A program made the position numbers and the translations under genes. A DNA stretch of 64,000 nucleotides from Ditylenchus dipsaci (taxonomy: Eukaryota > Nematoda > Chromadorea > Rhabditida > Anguinidae). Below, in pieces: positions 23,201 through 35,200 of this stretch (positions within the stretch are counted from its first letter, which is position 1; every line of letters starts with the position of its first letter). Below the pieces are notes generated by a model. It searched no databases. It saw only the letters and a program-made list of their open reading frames with translations, and had not been told where the DNA came from. The stretch spans positions 1 to 64,000 of the forward strand of contig SADC01000955.1 of assembly GCA_004194705.1 (NCBI GenBank), given 5' to 3'.

Positions 23201-26200
23201 TTGTAAATTCACTATATTTAGCTCATTTGCAAAGACACGTGTGGCGGTGGAGCAGCATTTTGGTGTGTGGAAAAATAGGTTTCGTTGCCTGCAAGAGACT
23301 TTAAGAGTGAAAGATCCCGTATATGCTGCTATGATCGTCAAATGCTGTGCCTATCTACAAAATTTTCTTGTCAACACTCGCAAGCCCGAAGACAATGATG
23401 ACGATCTCTTTGAAGGGGATGATGAATGTATGGTACTCGACCGTGAGCGACCGCAGGTGGGAGCAGAAGATGTGCCAACAGTGCAGCAAGGAAAACATCG
23501 CCTCCAGCACCAGAAGCAAATCTTCAAGTCAATCAATCGCCTCAGATAGCTTCTAGTTATTTTGGTATGTCTAGTTGTCGGCTAATAAAAAAGTTTCATT
23601 ATGCTAGGTGTGGTGGTTGATTTCTTTGGGTTGATTTCTTTGCCGAAAAATTATTTTATCGAGAGTGCCATTTCATTGAAAATTTTTGAGACCTTTCACA
23701 ATTTTTCACCAGCATATTTTAGGCTACGTCAAAAATGGAAAACTGTTCTCAGGATGTAGAAGTGGTTATTGAATCAAAAGTTGAGGACAAATCTCGGATG
23801 TCTGATGCTGAACTCCTCGTGTTTTTCCAAGTAATTCACTTCTTATTTATCGAAAGAATGGTACTAGGATTATTTAGGAAGTTTATGCAGTTAAAGATAA
23901 GCTATTTGGCAAATTCTCGGGCAGTGAAGTGACCAAAGACTCCAAAGACAAGCTGTGGCGAGAAGTCGCTGCTCGCTGCGTGGTTCTGGGTTATGTGCGG
24001 TTCTCAGGAAAATCAATTGAATCCCTTCGCGACAATATCTTCGGTAGAAAGAAGAAGGCCCTCAAAGAGAAGATGGACAAGGCTGGCAAGACAGGAGCAA
24101 AAGCTGTGGTGTACAAACCGGTCTGTTCTATTACTATTTTATCGGTAGCTTGCGTTATACGTGCTCTGTTACAGTGGGAGAAACTTCTACAGAACATTCT
24201 CAACGTTGACTCACCGGAGCTAAAAGGACTGCCTGTGGCGGATGGTGGTGAACATGAGACGATTGAAGAAATAGCTCAAGCCGACATGAAGACAAAACAG
24301 CTATCTGACAAAATAAGCTTTGAATCACCATCTCCAGGACTTAATCGCAAACGCCACCGCGTAGAGCAGGTATAATACCATTCTTATTTTTCATGGGGTT
24401 AAATTTAATCCTAATGTTTAGTTTGAGGATTCTTTGGAGCTAGAGAAAAAACGTCTACATGTAGAATGCCTCAGAGAAGAGCTAGAGTCAAAGAAGATGA
24501 GCAACTACAAGCAGCGAAGTGAACTTGGACTCCCGGCATCTCTAACGGTCCACTTCGATGGAAGGCCTTGCACACTGAAAAATGAAGCTGCGTTGTTGAC
24601 TGAAGAAGAAGACGAATTTACAGATTTCTATTGAATGTGATGGATGTGATGATTAGTTGAATAAAGAACTGGGATGGTAGCTTTATCTTAGGGAACGTTT
24701 TTTGTTTTTATCGGAATATTATAGGGCTGGAGATTTTATGAATGGATAGTAACCTGTGCGGTGTTTCGCACGTATGTACAGAAACTTTAACAGCAAAAGG
24801 TTTGAGATAGGTTGAAAATGAGATTTGTAAATGAAAGTTCAAAAATTAAAGCTGGAGTGAGTGGTAAAGACGTATTAGTTGCAAAAATGACGATATTATT
24901 TAAATGGTATAAAGATGGAAGTTGAAAGTGAAAGTGTTCCAAGAGTTGAAAGTTGAAAGTGAAAGTTGAAAGTGAGTCACTTTCAATTGTTGCAACACCA
25001 TCAACTTTCAACTTTCACTTTCAACTGTCAACTTTCAACTTTCACTTTCAACTTTCAAGTGTTGCAACACTTTCACTGTCAACTTTCAACTTTACACTTT
25101 CAACTTTCAACTGTTGCAATAGGCCCCTGAAACACGATTACAGTCGGACCTCTATATAACATAATTCAAGGGACCGCCAAAAACCTTATGTTATATAGAG
25201 GTTATGTTATATGAAGTAGCCATCCCGAAAATAAAATCAACCATCGAAAACAATAGATTCGATAGTAAATGGTAATTTTCGATTCCTCACCACCTTATTG
25301 TAAACAAATTTCTTATAAAAATCTGATTTTTAGAGAAATTAACTGATTTTTTGAGAAATTTAATAGATTTATGTTATATAGAGGGGCGTTTATTCGGCTA
25401 GAGCCAGAAAAAAATTTATGTTATAGGGAGTTTTATGTTATATGGAGGTTCACTTTGGCTTTATTTCAATCAGACCAACCAAACTGATTTCTGAGTTATG
25501 TTATATAGAGTTATGTTATAGACAGGTTCGACTGTATACAATTTTCTACGGAGGGTCTCAAAATCAGCTGTCTTTCGAGTGTTAAATCATTCCGTTGTGG
25601 TCTCTTCAATTTTTTTTGAGGCAATTAAATTTTGCCTGCTCACACTGTTTCTGCTCAGTATTTTTAGGGACCGAAAATATTTTTTTGGGATATTTACAGT
25701 GACTTATCTTGTCTAGAAAAATAACTTGAGATAATCTGGCACTTGTGTTATGTTTATTGTATGTGTTTATGGTAATCTGATAATCTATTGTGAAGAACAT
25801 AGTGGCTTTATCTCATCAAGTAACCTATTGAAAAAAGAAGCGATTTGGTAAGGAATATACAGAGAATGATGGATTGAATAAGTGGATTGTCTATTATATT
25901 AGCTGTGTGTTTCTTTAGTTTTTGTAATGCCTTTATGGTATACCGTATATTCTGTATTAAAGGCCTCAGGGTCTTTATTTTTCAATCCATCAAAAATCTT
26001 GAAATTGTAAATCAAAAATGGTCCTAACTCTGAAAGCCTAGTCAAAAATCGAGGGGGTGGGCTTTGTTAGAGAGGGGGCCTTTAATACAAAATATACGGT
26101 AACTAGTAATAAATTTCACTATCCTCAACTCCTTATCCTCAGTTGTAGAGAGTTTTTCAATAATTATTAATAGAACTTCTGTCATTTTGATGACACTTTT

Positions 26201-29200
26201 TCTCAAGTTTCCTAATAGGTGAAAATTTTCAGACTTCCGAATTACCCAACGGACTTTTATTTCCGAGATTTTACCATCGTTAGCCATCAACTGAATTTTG
26301 GAGAGTTTTTCTCAACTTTATCTCGGCAACAGAATTTTTTTCAAAATTTTATTCAAGAATTTATATTCCGGAGATGTTTTTGCTCACTAGAAAACCACAG
26401 CTAAACCTCAAAAAAATCAATCATGTTGACTAGTTTTTTTTCCAACATCCTGTACTCCTAGCAGGGCTGTGCACGGGCCGGATTTCGGTCGACCTGGCCG
26501 CTGCTTAACTATAAAAGCCCGGCCCGAAAAGCCCGGAAAATTTTCGAATATTGGTTTACAAGAAAAAAATTTCTCGAAAATTTTTGAAATGTTGTTAAAT
26601 TTTCGTTTTCACTGAACATTCTTTGTATATTTACATCAGCAGCATGTATTATAGATTTTTATTTGGGTGGCACTAAGTAGCAGTACCTAGGTGAATAGGC
26701 TGTAGTCCTCTTGTATCCAAATCATTTAATTTATCGGTGGTGATACTCATATTCCACTAGTAAGGTAGTAGTACTCAGGTAGGACTTAGTACCAAGGTAC
26801 CCAATTGACTTATTTTTTATAGTGGTACCTATGTGTATAGCATAAAGGTGGTCATCTTCAGAGAATACTACCCAGATATTAAAGTAGTGTTACCCGTGAA
26901 TGCTGAATGATCGCTGAGTTGCCACGGTATAATAAGAAATACTCTTTACAATGGTCACTTTTTAACTAAAAAAATGCTGCATTTTCTATACAATGTTCTA
27001 TACAAAAAAGATTTGTGTATTTTCCGGAAAAAAATATTTATGGTGGGGAAAAACTACAAAATACCAAAACTCATACAAAAATTTTGTATGTGTTAATTTA
27101 GATTTTGTATGACTTTTTCAAAAAGATATACAAAATCTAAATTAACTCATACAAAATTTTGTATGAGTTTTGGTATTTTGTATTTTTTCCCCACCATAAA
27201 AATATTACAGGGTGCGCCAAAAGTCCTGACACGAACAAAAATTCAAGATTTTTATGTCCAAACCTAACAATATTAAAAAAACAATTATACCATTCGAAAG
27301 CTTAGAAAATTCTGCACAAGATGCATCATTCAGAATTTAAAAAATCAACCTTTCGCATTTACGCAGGCACGTATTCTTTTACGCCAACTTTCGACCGCCG
27401 AGGCGAGCAGATTTACATCAATTTTAATTGGTTTGCTGCACCCTGTATAGCAGTTATGGGCAATTTAGTTGTCATTCGAAAGCTTATCTTTGTGCCTACA
27501 AAATGAGTGGTAAACAAAATAGTTTGGTTGAGCACAAAAAAGATTCGACTGTTTTAATGATTTTCATCTTCAGTTCTCTTAACTTTTTTCATATTTCTTA
27601 AATTTGTCCGTCAAAAAGGGTCTCATTTAAATGGTCATATCTTTTTGTAGAACCGAACAAAAATTTTTTCAGCGCATATGTTTCAAAGTTAAGTCAGGGA
27701 TTTCGAATGATATATTTGCCTTCAAAGTTTATGCATCACACAAGGTGCAGCAAACCAATTAAATTGATGTAAATTGGCTCGCCTCGGCGGTCGAAAGTTG
27801 GCGTAAAAGAATACGTGCCTGCGTAAATGCGAAAGGTTGGTATTTTAAATTCTGAATGATGCATCTTGGGCAGAATTTTCTAAGCTTTCGAATGGTATAA
27901 TTGTTTTTTTTTAATATTGTTAGGTTTGGACATAAAAATCTTGAATTTTTGTCTGTGTCAGGACTTTTGGCGCACCCTGTATGTTTTTGAAAAGCTGGAC
28001 AATTCAGAGTACATGAGATACACCGGGCGACCGGCCGAGGCATTTTTGGCCCGGCCGGAGAGAAAGCGGCCGGCTCGCGCCGGGCCAGGCCGGCCCGGTG
28101 TCGGGCCGGCTTAGCCCTGACTCCTAGACATAAAAACTATCATGTGGACATGTAGTGAAAAATACGTACAGAATAGAAAAAATGAATTGAATGTTAAAAA
28201 ATCACACCTTTTGTCTAAGTAAGCTAATTCAAAAGACAGCCAGTAATGTTGGTGATGGTGGTTGTGCGAGCCTGTTCCAAAGTCGTCACTATTCCTATTG
28301 AATACATGGCTGTTTCAAAGCCAAGCGCCAAAAATATTGTATTGTTGTATATGTATGGAATACAAAATGTTGTATAGCAAGAGAATCGATAAATAATCGA
28401 AGCTACCCTATTTTCTTCTTTACTGCTGCTAGGCACGTTGAGTGGAAAATTTTGCATGCTTATAGCCAAAATCAGTGTTGGGAATTTTCAATTTTTCGTC
28501 CTCGTACTTCGTACCAAAATTTTAGATACCGTATTTCCTCTAATTAAGACCCCCCCCCCCCCCCCTCCCTCATATTAAAGCCCCCCTGGAGGATAGTTGA
28601 AAAATAGAGCTCCAAAAATAGGTCTCCCAAAGTCAGCAAACCCGGAGTTAAAAAATAAAGCCCTCCCCTATTAAAGCCCCGCTCTGGAAGGTTGTCAAAA
28701 AATAAAGCTTCCGAGGGCTCTATTAGAGGAAATACGGTATACTCCGGTAGAGTCGAAAATGTTCACCCCTTTGCTTAAATTATATATTTTTGTTGGAATC
28801 GGTCGATTAAAAAAACTGGTTTTTTTTCAAACCCGGTTTTCGGTTGCGGTTTTTTCAAATTTTCGGTTAATTTTTGACTTAAATAAACCGGTATTTCGCT
28901 AAACCCGGTTTTCGGTTTTCCCGCATTTTTTCGGTCGGTTTTTCGGTTTATTGTCCAAAAAGCCGGTTTTCGGTTAACTGACCGGTTCGGTTAACCGACC
29001 GAATCCAACCCTATTAACTATACTAAAAAACTATTTTTAATAATGCCGCAATAATTATTCCTCAACCTAATAACTTTTCGGTGCAATTTTAATACTTTCT
29101 TTTACGGTTCAGTTATTTCTCTTATTTCTTATCAGCCTATTGCAGTACAAGTTCTGATAAAAAGAAAAAAAAGAAAGCCGAGTGTTAGACAATCAACAGT

Positions 29201-32200
29201 CCTATCACACTCTTTTCCATCACTCTCCAGGCACAAAAAATAGCTGCCGATCAATTTATTCCTTCTTGCAAACTGATTAATAGACCAATTGGTTGCCTAT
29301 CAAAAATGTCTTTTGTAGCAATATTGAACACTAAGCAGTAGTTTCTGAACATTCCTATTTCTTGTTTAGCAGCGAACGTTTTTCTTATCTTTACATTGCC
29401 TTTCTAGTTCCTAATACATTCAAACCATTTTGGCTTCCCTTGAGACTTCGAGCATTTTGAACCGGCCTTGTGTGAACATTTTATTATTAAGTGTTAATTT
29501 AACTATTAGGTTATGTCACAAATACCGTATATGCTCTATTAATCCCCCAGGGGATTATTTTTAAATTTTAATACCAAATATTTTAATTTTAAATTTTAAA
29601 ATCTTGAAATTGTAAACAAAAATGGCCCTAACTCTGAAATCTTAGTAAAAAAATGAGGGAGGGGGATTATTAGAGCATTTACGGCACGTTCGGTTTTTTC
29701 AGAAGTTGATATATGATTTTGTAGCCAAGATTGTGAGCTACAAAATAAGAATTCAACTTTAAAAAAGTTGTCAAAAAATTTCACAGAAAAACACAATGCC
29801 ACAAGAATTTCATTTGAAAAAGCGAACGTATTTATGACACAACCTAATATAATGAAATGACAGCAAGAATTTTTTTTCAAAAACAGAATTGCACTATACA
29901 TTAACAATAGGGGTGATATTTAATTATGCCGCCAAGTCAGATCGGATGCCAAAATTTAAAAAGGTCGGCTGAATTTCGGCTGCAAAATTAATATTCTTGG
30001 CAAAACTTTTTGCTAAAAATTGAAACATTATTTATACGAAAGCTTAATTTTAGCTGTTTACACCATCTCCAAAATAGTTGAGCTAATATCAAGTTTCTAA
30101 TTTTTTTAACGCGATTTTTTCGCTTTTCACCAGTTTCTCTAGTTTTGAGCTTCAAAAGCACTTGCTTTAAATTTAAAGTAAATACAATCGTTTCGCACAT
30201 ACCATTCATGAGGAATCTCTGTTGCACGAAAATTTCGCACTGAAATTCCAGTCTTGCAGCAGCTGTGAAAACTTTTCCACGGAAAAGCTTTTGAGTTTTG
30301 TTGAAAGCTAAAGCTTTTGAGCGATATTACAGATCACCAGATTAGATGGCCAAATAGATATGGCTGTAGTGTCTTCTATATTGTTTTGGTAAACTAAAAC
30401 ATTTTTCTTACAAAACGGAAAAGGGAAGAAAAATTGTTTTTGTCGGCCACCTAGCTGCTTTTCTACTTTTGGTTTTTTTCAACACTCTTTTTTCAACTAT
30501 TACAGCTATATTTGCTGGCTTTCAACAATTTTTTAAACATATTAAACAATAACAAATTGTACTGGTTGTCTTTGTTACTTACAGCTTGTGATTTTTTCAA
30601 ATGAGTTTTTAGAAAAGAAGATTTTGGATCTTTGTTGTTTAAATCAGCTGCATTTAGTTTTTATTAGAAAATTTATGGTTTTAGTAAAAATTCACATAAA
30701 CACTAAAATTAATTTGACGTTGCAAAAGTAGTTTTGGCCGCAAGGGTGTCGTTCTTAAAGGGCCATTGCCACCTGTTTTAAATTGTACCCGCCAATTCAA
30801 ATTTTTTGCCTAATCATTCAACTTGTGAACGGATTCTTCAGCTTCGTTTCTAACAAAACAAGGCCTAGAATATAATTTTAGGTATAATTTGTTAGAAGCC
30901 AAGTTGAAAAATTCGTACGTAAATCCAAAGATAAAGAAAAAAATTGAATTGGCGGGGACAACCGTTGTCGAAGACGGCAATGGCCATTTAATGTACCGTA
31001 TTTGCTCTATTTTGGCCATTAGCCTCTGATGAGCCACCAGCCCTATATATGTGAGTCTTAATCTCGGAGCACAGTGAGAATTTGCAAACCTGTTTATTGC
31101 GTTCTCCCATGTATTATACCCATTTCGCTTTTTCGATTTTGGTTGAGCATCCGGAAATCTCGAAATCGACCCAAAATTTTTGCCGATTTTGGGGGTGGGG
31201 GAATGAGGATCGAAAAGAGGGCCGACAAAAATGTTTGTTAAATAGAGGGTTTTGTTACATCGAGGTTTGAGTGTATCGTCATATTTATACAAATAGCTGT
31301 GATGAGCTTGACAACTTCATTTATTTTAAACATAAGCATAGTCTAAAGTTCACCTTTTGCACTTAGCCTAATCCATCTTTCGTCTGCTCAACTAAAAGAC
31401 AGACAAAAAACGTCTGAGTGCTTGCTCATTTTTCCTTTCCCTTCTGCTGCCAGTCCTAAAATCAATACTCTCTTTTGGACCAAAAAACGGCTCGCTTTGC
31501 ATTCTATTTTAGTTGGAGAGGGGGCAAGCAATTGCAACTACGAGACATTAATCAAAATGGCAACACAATCTACCAGTCCCTATCTTTTCTTGCAAATCAC
31601 CTGGTTGTGACGCTTTTCTGCAAATTACTTTATTAGTGTGTCTTTTTATACCTTCAGTGAATTTTGTAATTTTCATAGCTCAATAAGCACCTGAAAAATT
31701 GGCCCATCTGGACGAAAAACGTGCGAATTCCTTTGTTTTAAATTTTCGAGTTGAGATACCTGGTTTTAACAGTCTCCAAGTAATTAAATAAATGTGGGTG
31801 TATACTTATACCCGGGGGTATATTCCTTAGCAGGGGGTATATTCCTTAGGGGATTGAATGTACACACCCATGGGTACTTACCCATACTCTCATATGTTCG
31901 ACGCCGTCCGAAATTTCACAATGCCTTCCTTTGAAATTTCATCCGAAAATTACCTTAAAAAACTGTTTCTCTCTGACTAATCAAAATCTTACCTGTATGA
32001 AAAACGATGTAGGTCATAAATAAACCTTCCTAAAGGGTCATAACAACCGGTACTTATTTAGTTCCGTTCCCATACTCGGATTTTTCGAAAAGTGAACCAA
32101 ATTACTTCTCGAACTAATTTTTTTTTGCACAATACGATGAAATAAGCATATCTAAACCCTTTGTAAATAAAATATTGAATTTTGTCGAAAAAATTGTCAC

Positions 32201-35200
32201 CTGCCCCTTGGGGTGATGCTCTTTTCAGGGTATTTTAGGGTCATTTTTCAGTTATTCACCACATTTTTCTAATATTTTTTCCCAAAAGACTCTCTACATG
32301 CATTTTTGATCAAGAGTCTTGCTCGGAATAATGTCTAAGATAAGTGAGTTCACACATCCCTTACTCTCAATCCCCTGCGCCCCGATGGGTGCTAGGCGGC
32401 TTCGGGTTGAGATGTGCACACACACATACCTGAGACACAAATCACTCGAAAGGGACTCTGGATGCATAGAAACATATGCGTGATAGAGTCTATATATGCG
32501 GTAGGCCCCACAAAGTTAAAGTCTCTTCAAAATCTATCAGTTTTACCTAATTTTGCTGAAAAAGGCTGAAATTTGGTCAAAAATAACATCTGCCCCAAGG
32601 GGTGGGTAGCAATTTTTTAACAAAGTTTGATTTTTTTTTTATCTAGAAAGTGTTTAGATATGCTTCTTTCTCCATGTTGCGCAGAAAAAATTAGTTCAAG
32701 AGGTGATTTTGCGTCACTTTTTGAAAAATCCGAGCATTGGGGGCTAACTAAAGAAGCTTCAAATAGCTCCCTTTAGTCCGGCTTAACCGACGCTGGTCCA
32801 CCGAAGCCTAATCCTAAAGATACCCATAAATACCCCCCAAAACTTTTATTTAGGGTTTGTACGGAGAAAAACAGCTTGAGAGTGTTCCTTGTTAGTTAAA
32901 CTGGACGCATCAGTTAGAACTGTAACTCTAACTTTTAACTCTATAATGGTGCATTCCAGCACAGATCTCAACTAATTAATCGGAACATTATTTTATTAGA
33001 AATTAATTTTCAGAAAAAAAGTTATACAAATACCACCTCTTGTTTCACAAAGCAAACTCTCGTCTAAAATGATGAGAAATTGGTTTTTTTGGTAGACAAT
33101 TTTCTAACCATCTTTTTTTGTCGAGCGTGTTGAGGTTAATAATTAGGAACACTTATGCATTTATGCAAATTACGATCGTTAGTTTTCGGGTTAGCTAAAC
33201 TGTATTGGATGATTCACCCAAAACTGTTCTCCTCCTCTTCTTCTATATGCTCCAATTAATCAGCTTCTTTTAGATGCAGCAACACCACCAACAATAATAA
33301 TAACTAAACACTAAAATCATTTCAACCTAAAGTTGTTATGTATCCCAATTGCTATGGTCAACATTTTTCTATTTACAGTTGGCGAGAACCAGACCATGGC
33401 CAACCACCTTGTTCCATTATGAGCAAGCGCATTTGCAGCCTCCATTAATCAACAATCATGGCGACTAACCCTGGCTATAGAGGCTCAACACCTCCTGGTT
33501 ATATTACAGAGGTCCTTCTCCTTCTCAGCACCGATACCCAGCCCAGCAGCAAAGGGGTTATGCTCACCAGGCTCACCATTCCATCCAGTGTCTCCCGCCC
33601 AATGTCCAATGCCCACCTCCGTCCAAGGACATCCTCTTTTTGGAAGTCAGGGACAACAGGAAAGAAGGTGCCCTCATATGCTGCTGCATCCATCTCTCTG
33701 CCTCACACTCCCTCAGACCAGCAGTCCACTATAGTCCAAGCCAGCCTGAAGGCTAGCGAACACAATTCAAATACTGAGCAATCTACTGGAGAAGAGCAGA
33801 ACCAGTCTCAAAGCTCAGAAGTGCTGAAAAAAGCCTGAAGATAAGCCTAAATCTGCTATCCAAGAGTCCCAATGCCCAGCTCAACCTAAAGAAAAGGACT
33901 CTGAGCCAGCTCATCAAGAACCTAAATCAGCTGCAGAACAGCCAAAACAAGCAGAAAAAGAGTCAGAACAGTTGAAAGCTGTTGTAGAAGAACCTAAGTC
34001 TCTTGGAGAGTGCCCTAAACCACCGAAGAAAATCTACAAGTAGGCAAAAAAGAGAAGCATCTGCCAAACCTACTGACAATATGGATCCCCAGAGGCGAAG
34101 AAAGCAGTCCATGAGCTTTTTTCTTCATCCAGCATTAGCGTTGGTATGGGTGAGGAAGAACAGGTACGCAAGAAGTCAAGGGACTACCTCGAAGTGCTCA
34201 AAAGCAATTCCCCGACTTGGGAGTAATAGCTGTGCAAGCGGAAGACAGCGACATGAGAGAGATGATTGCATCGTCATCATCTTCACGCATTCAGGACAAA
34301 ATCCACAATGATGCACATGAACAGGTAGGGTTTTACATTTGAGTAATTTACTGGATGTTTCAATAACTCTGACGAGCTCAAAAAATTCTAAGTTTTTTTA
34401 GTTTTGTATAAGCAAGATTTTTTCTCTGCCAAGTGGCTTGTTCCCTACCCTAAATTGCAATAATGGGTTAGAACCAGGGATTCCAACCCAAATTTTGAAA
34501 AAGAGGCAGCGCTCTTCGAAAAATACTTTTGTTAAAAAATCAGGAAGAAGAGACTTTTAGTTTTCAAAAAATAAAAGTATTAAATAAAGTTTCGGAGCAA
34601 ACTGCCTTTTTTTTTCATATCAAGAAAAAGACCAGCCGCCGAAAAAGAGGCTAGTTAAACACCCTGGTTAAAACCATGTGGCCAAAAAAGTTATAATGTA
34701 CAGTCGAGTCTCGCTAATCCGGCACCCCGCTAATCCGGCACCCCTCGGTAATCCGGCACCACGAGCTTACTTTGGTTGGCCGCCGAAGGAAACCCTTAAT
34801 GTTCACCTCGACAATCCGGCACTCCGGTAATCCGACACCCCGCTAATCCGGCACCCAAGGACAGGTGCCGAGGGGTGCCGGATTAGCGAGACTCGACTGT
34901 ACAAGGAGTGCCAAGCAAAAACATAGCAATTATTTTTATTAATTTAGGAGTGGTGTGGTGTAGTAAATCATCAAACAGAGGTGCCTTTGTTACCGCAAAA
35001 CCATATTGTAGGCCATAAACAAAAGTTTGAATATTATGCTCTCAGAGGCTAAACAAAGTCTGTCTGTTTTTACAAAATAAAACAGATGCAAAACTTAAAC
35101 AAACTAAAACTTTGAAGAGATGGGTCATCTTTTTGTGATTTTTCGTACAGAGAGGTCTGTTGTTTAAAAGCATCTATTTTACCAAAAATATATTGATTTT

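Larger units (their letters stand above)
21771..25126 (+). mobile_element. Two-gene PIF/Harbinger transposon, nearly complete
   Basis: The termini GGGCCTATTGCAACAG ... CTGTTGCAATAGGCCC are perfect inverted repeats. The 3-bp duplication CTG (21768-21770 and 25127-25129) fits the 3-bp target duplication of PIF/Harbinger elements. Dense tandem 'ttgaaag' units follow the left end (21782-21960) and in reverse orientation precede the right end (24918-25115). The 3.36-kb element encodes a DDE transposase and a Myb/SANT-like partner in the same orientation, the usual two-gene layout of the superfamily. Confidence 0.95.
26462..28119. mobile_element. Non-autonomous hAT element with nested insertions
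   Basis: The left end CAGGGCTGTGCACGGGCCGG and the right end 'gggccggcttagccctg' are flanked by the perfect direct repeat ACTCCTAG (26454-26461 and 28120-28127), the 8-bp duplication of hAT elements. The ends are GC-rich, unlike the surroundings. The interior holds a mariner-like MITE (27208-27979) and a palindrome (27048-27196) rather than a transposase. Confidence 0.9.

Noticed and set aside
21782..25115. CRISPR-like array because of short regular repeats
   Set aside because: The units are 7-8 bp tandem repeats without spacers, inside a transposon in an animal-type genome.
33379..34324. Programmed ribosomal frameshifting in the large gene
   Set aside because: There are many shifts in both directions at plain homopolymers, and similar shifts occur in unrelated genes; sequence error is simpler.
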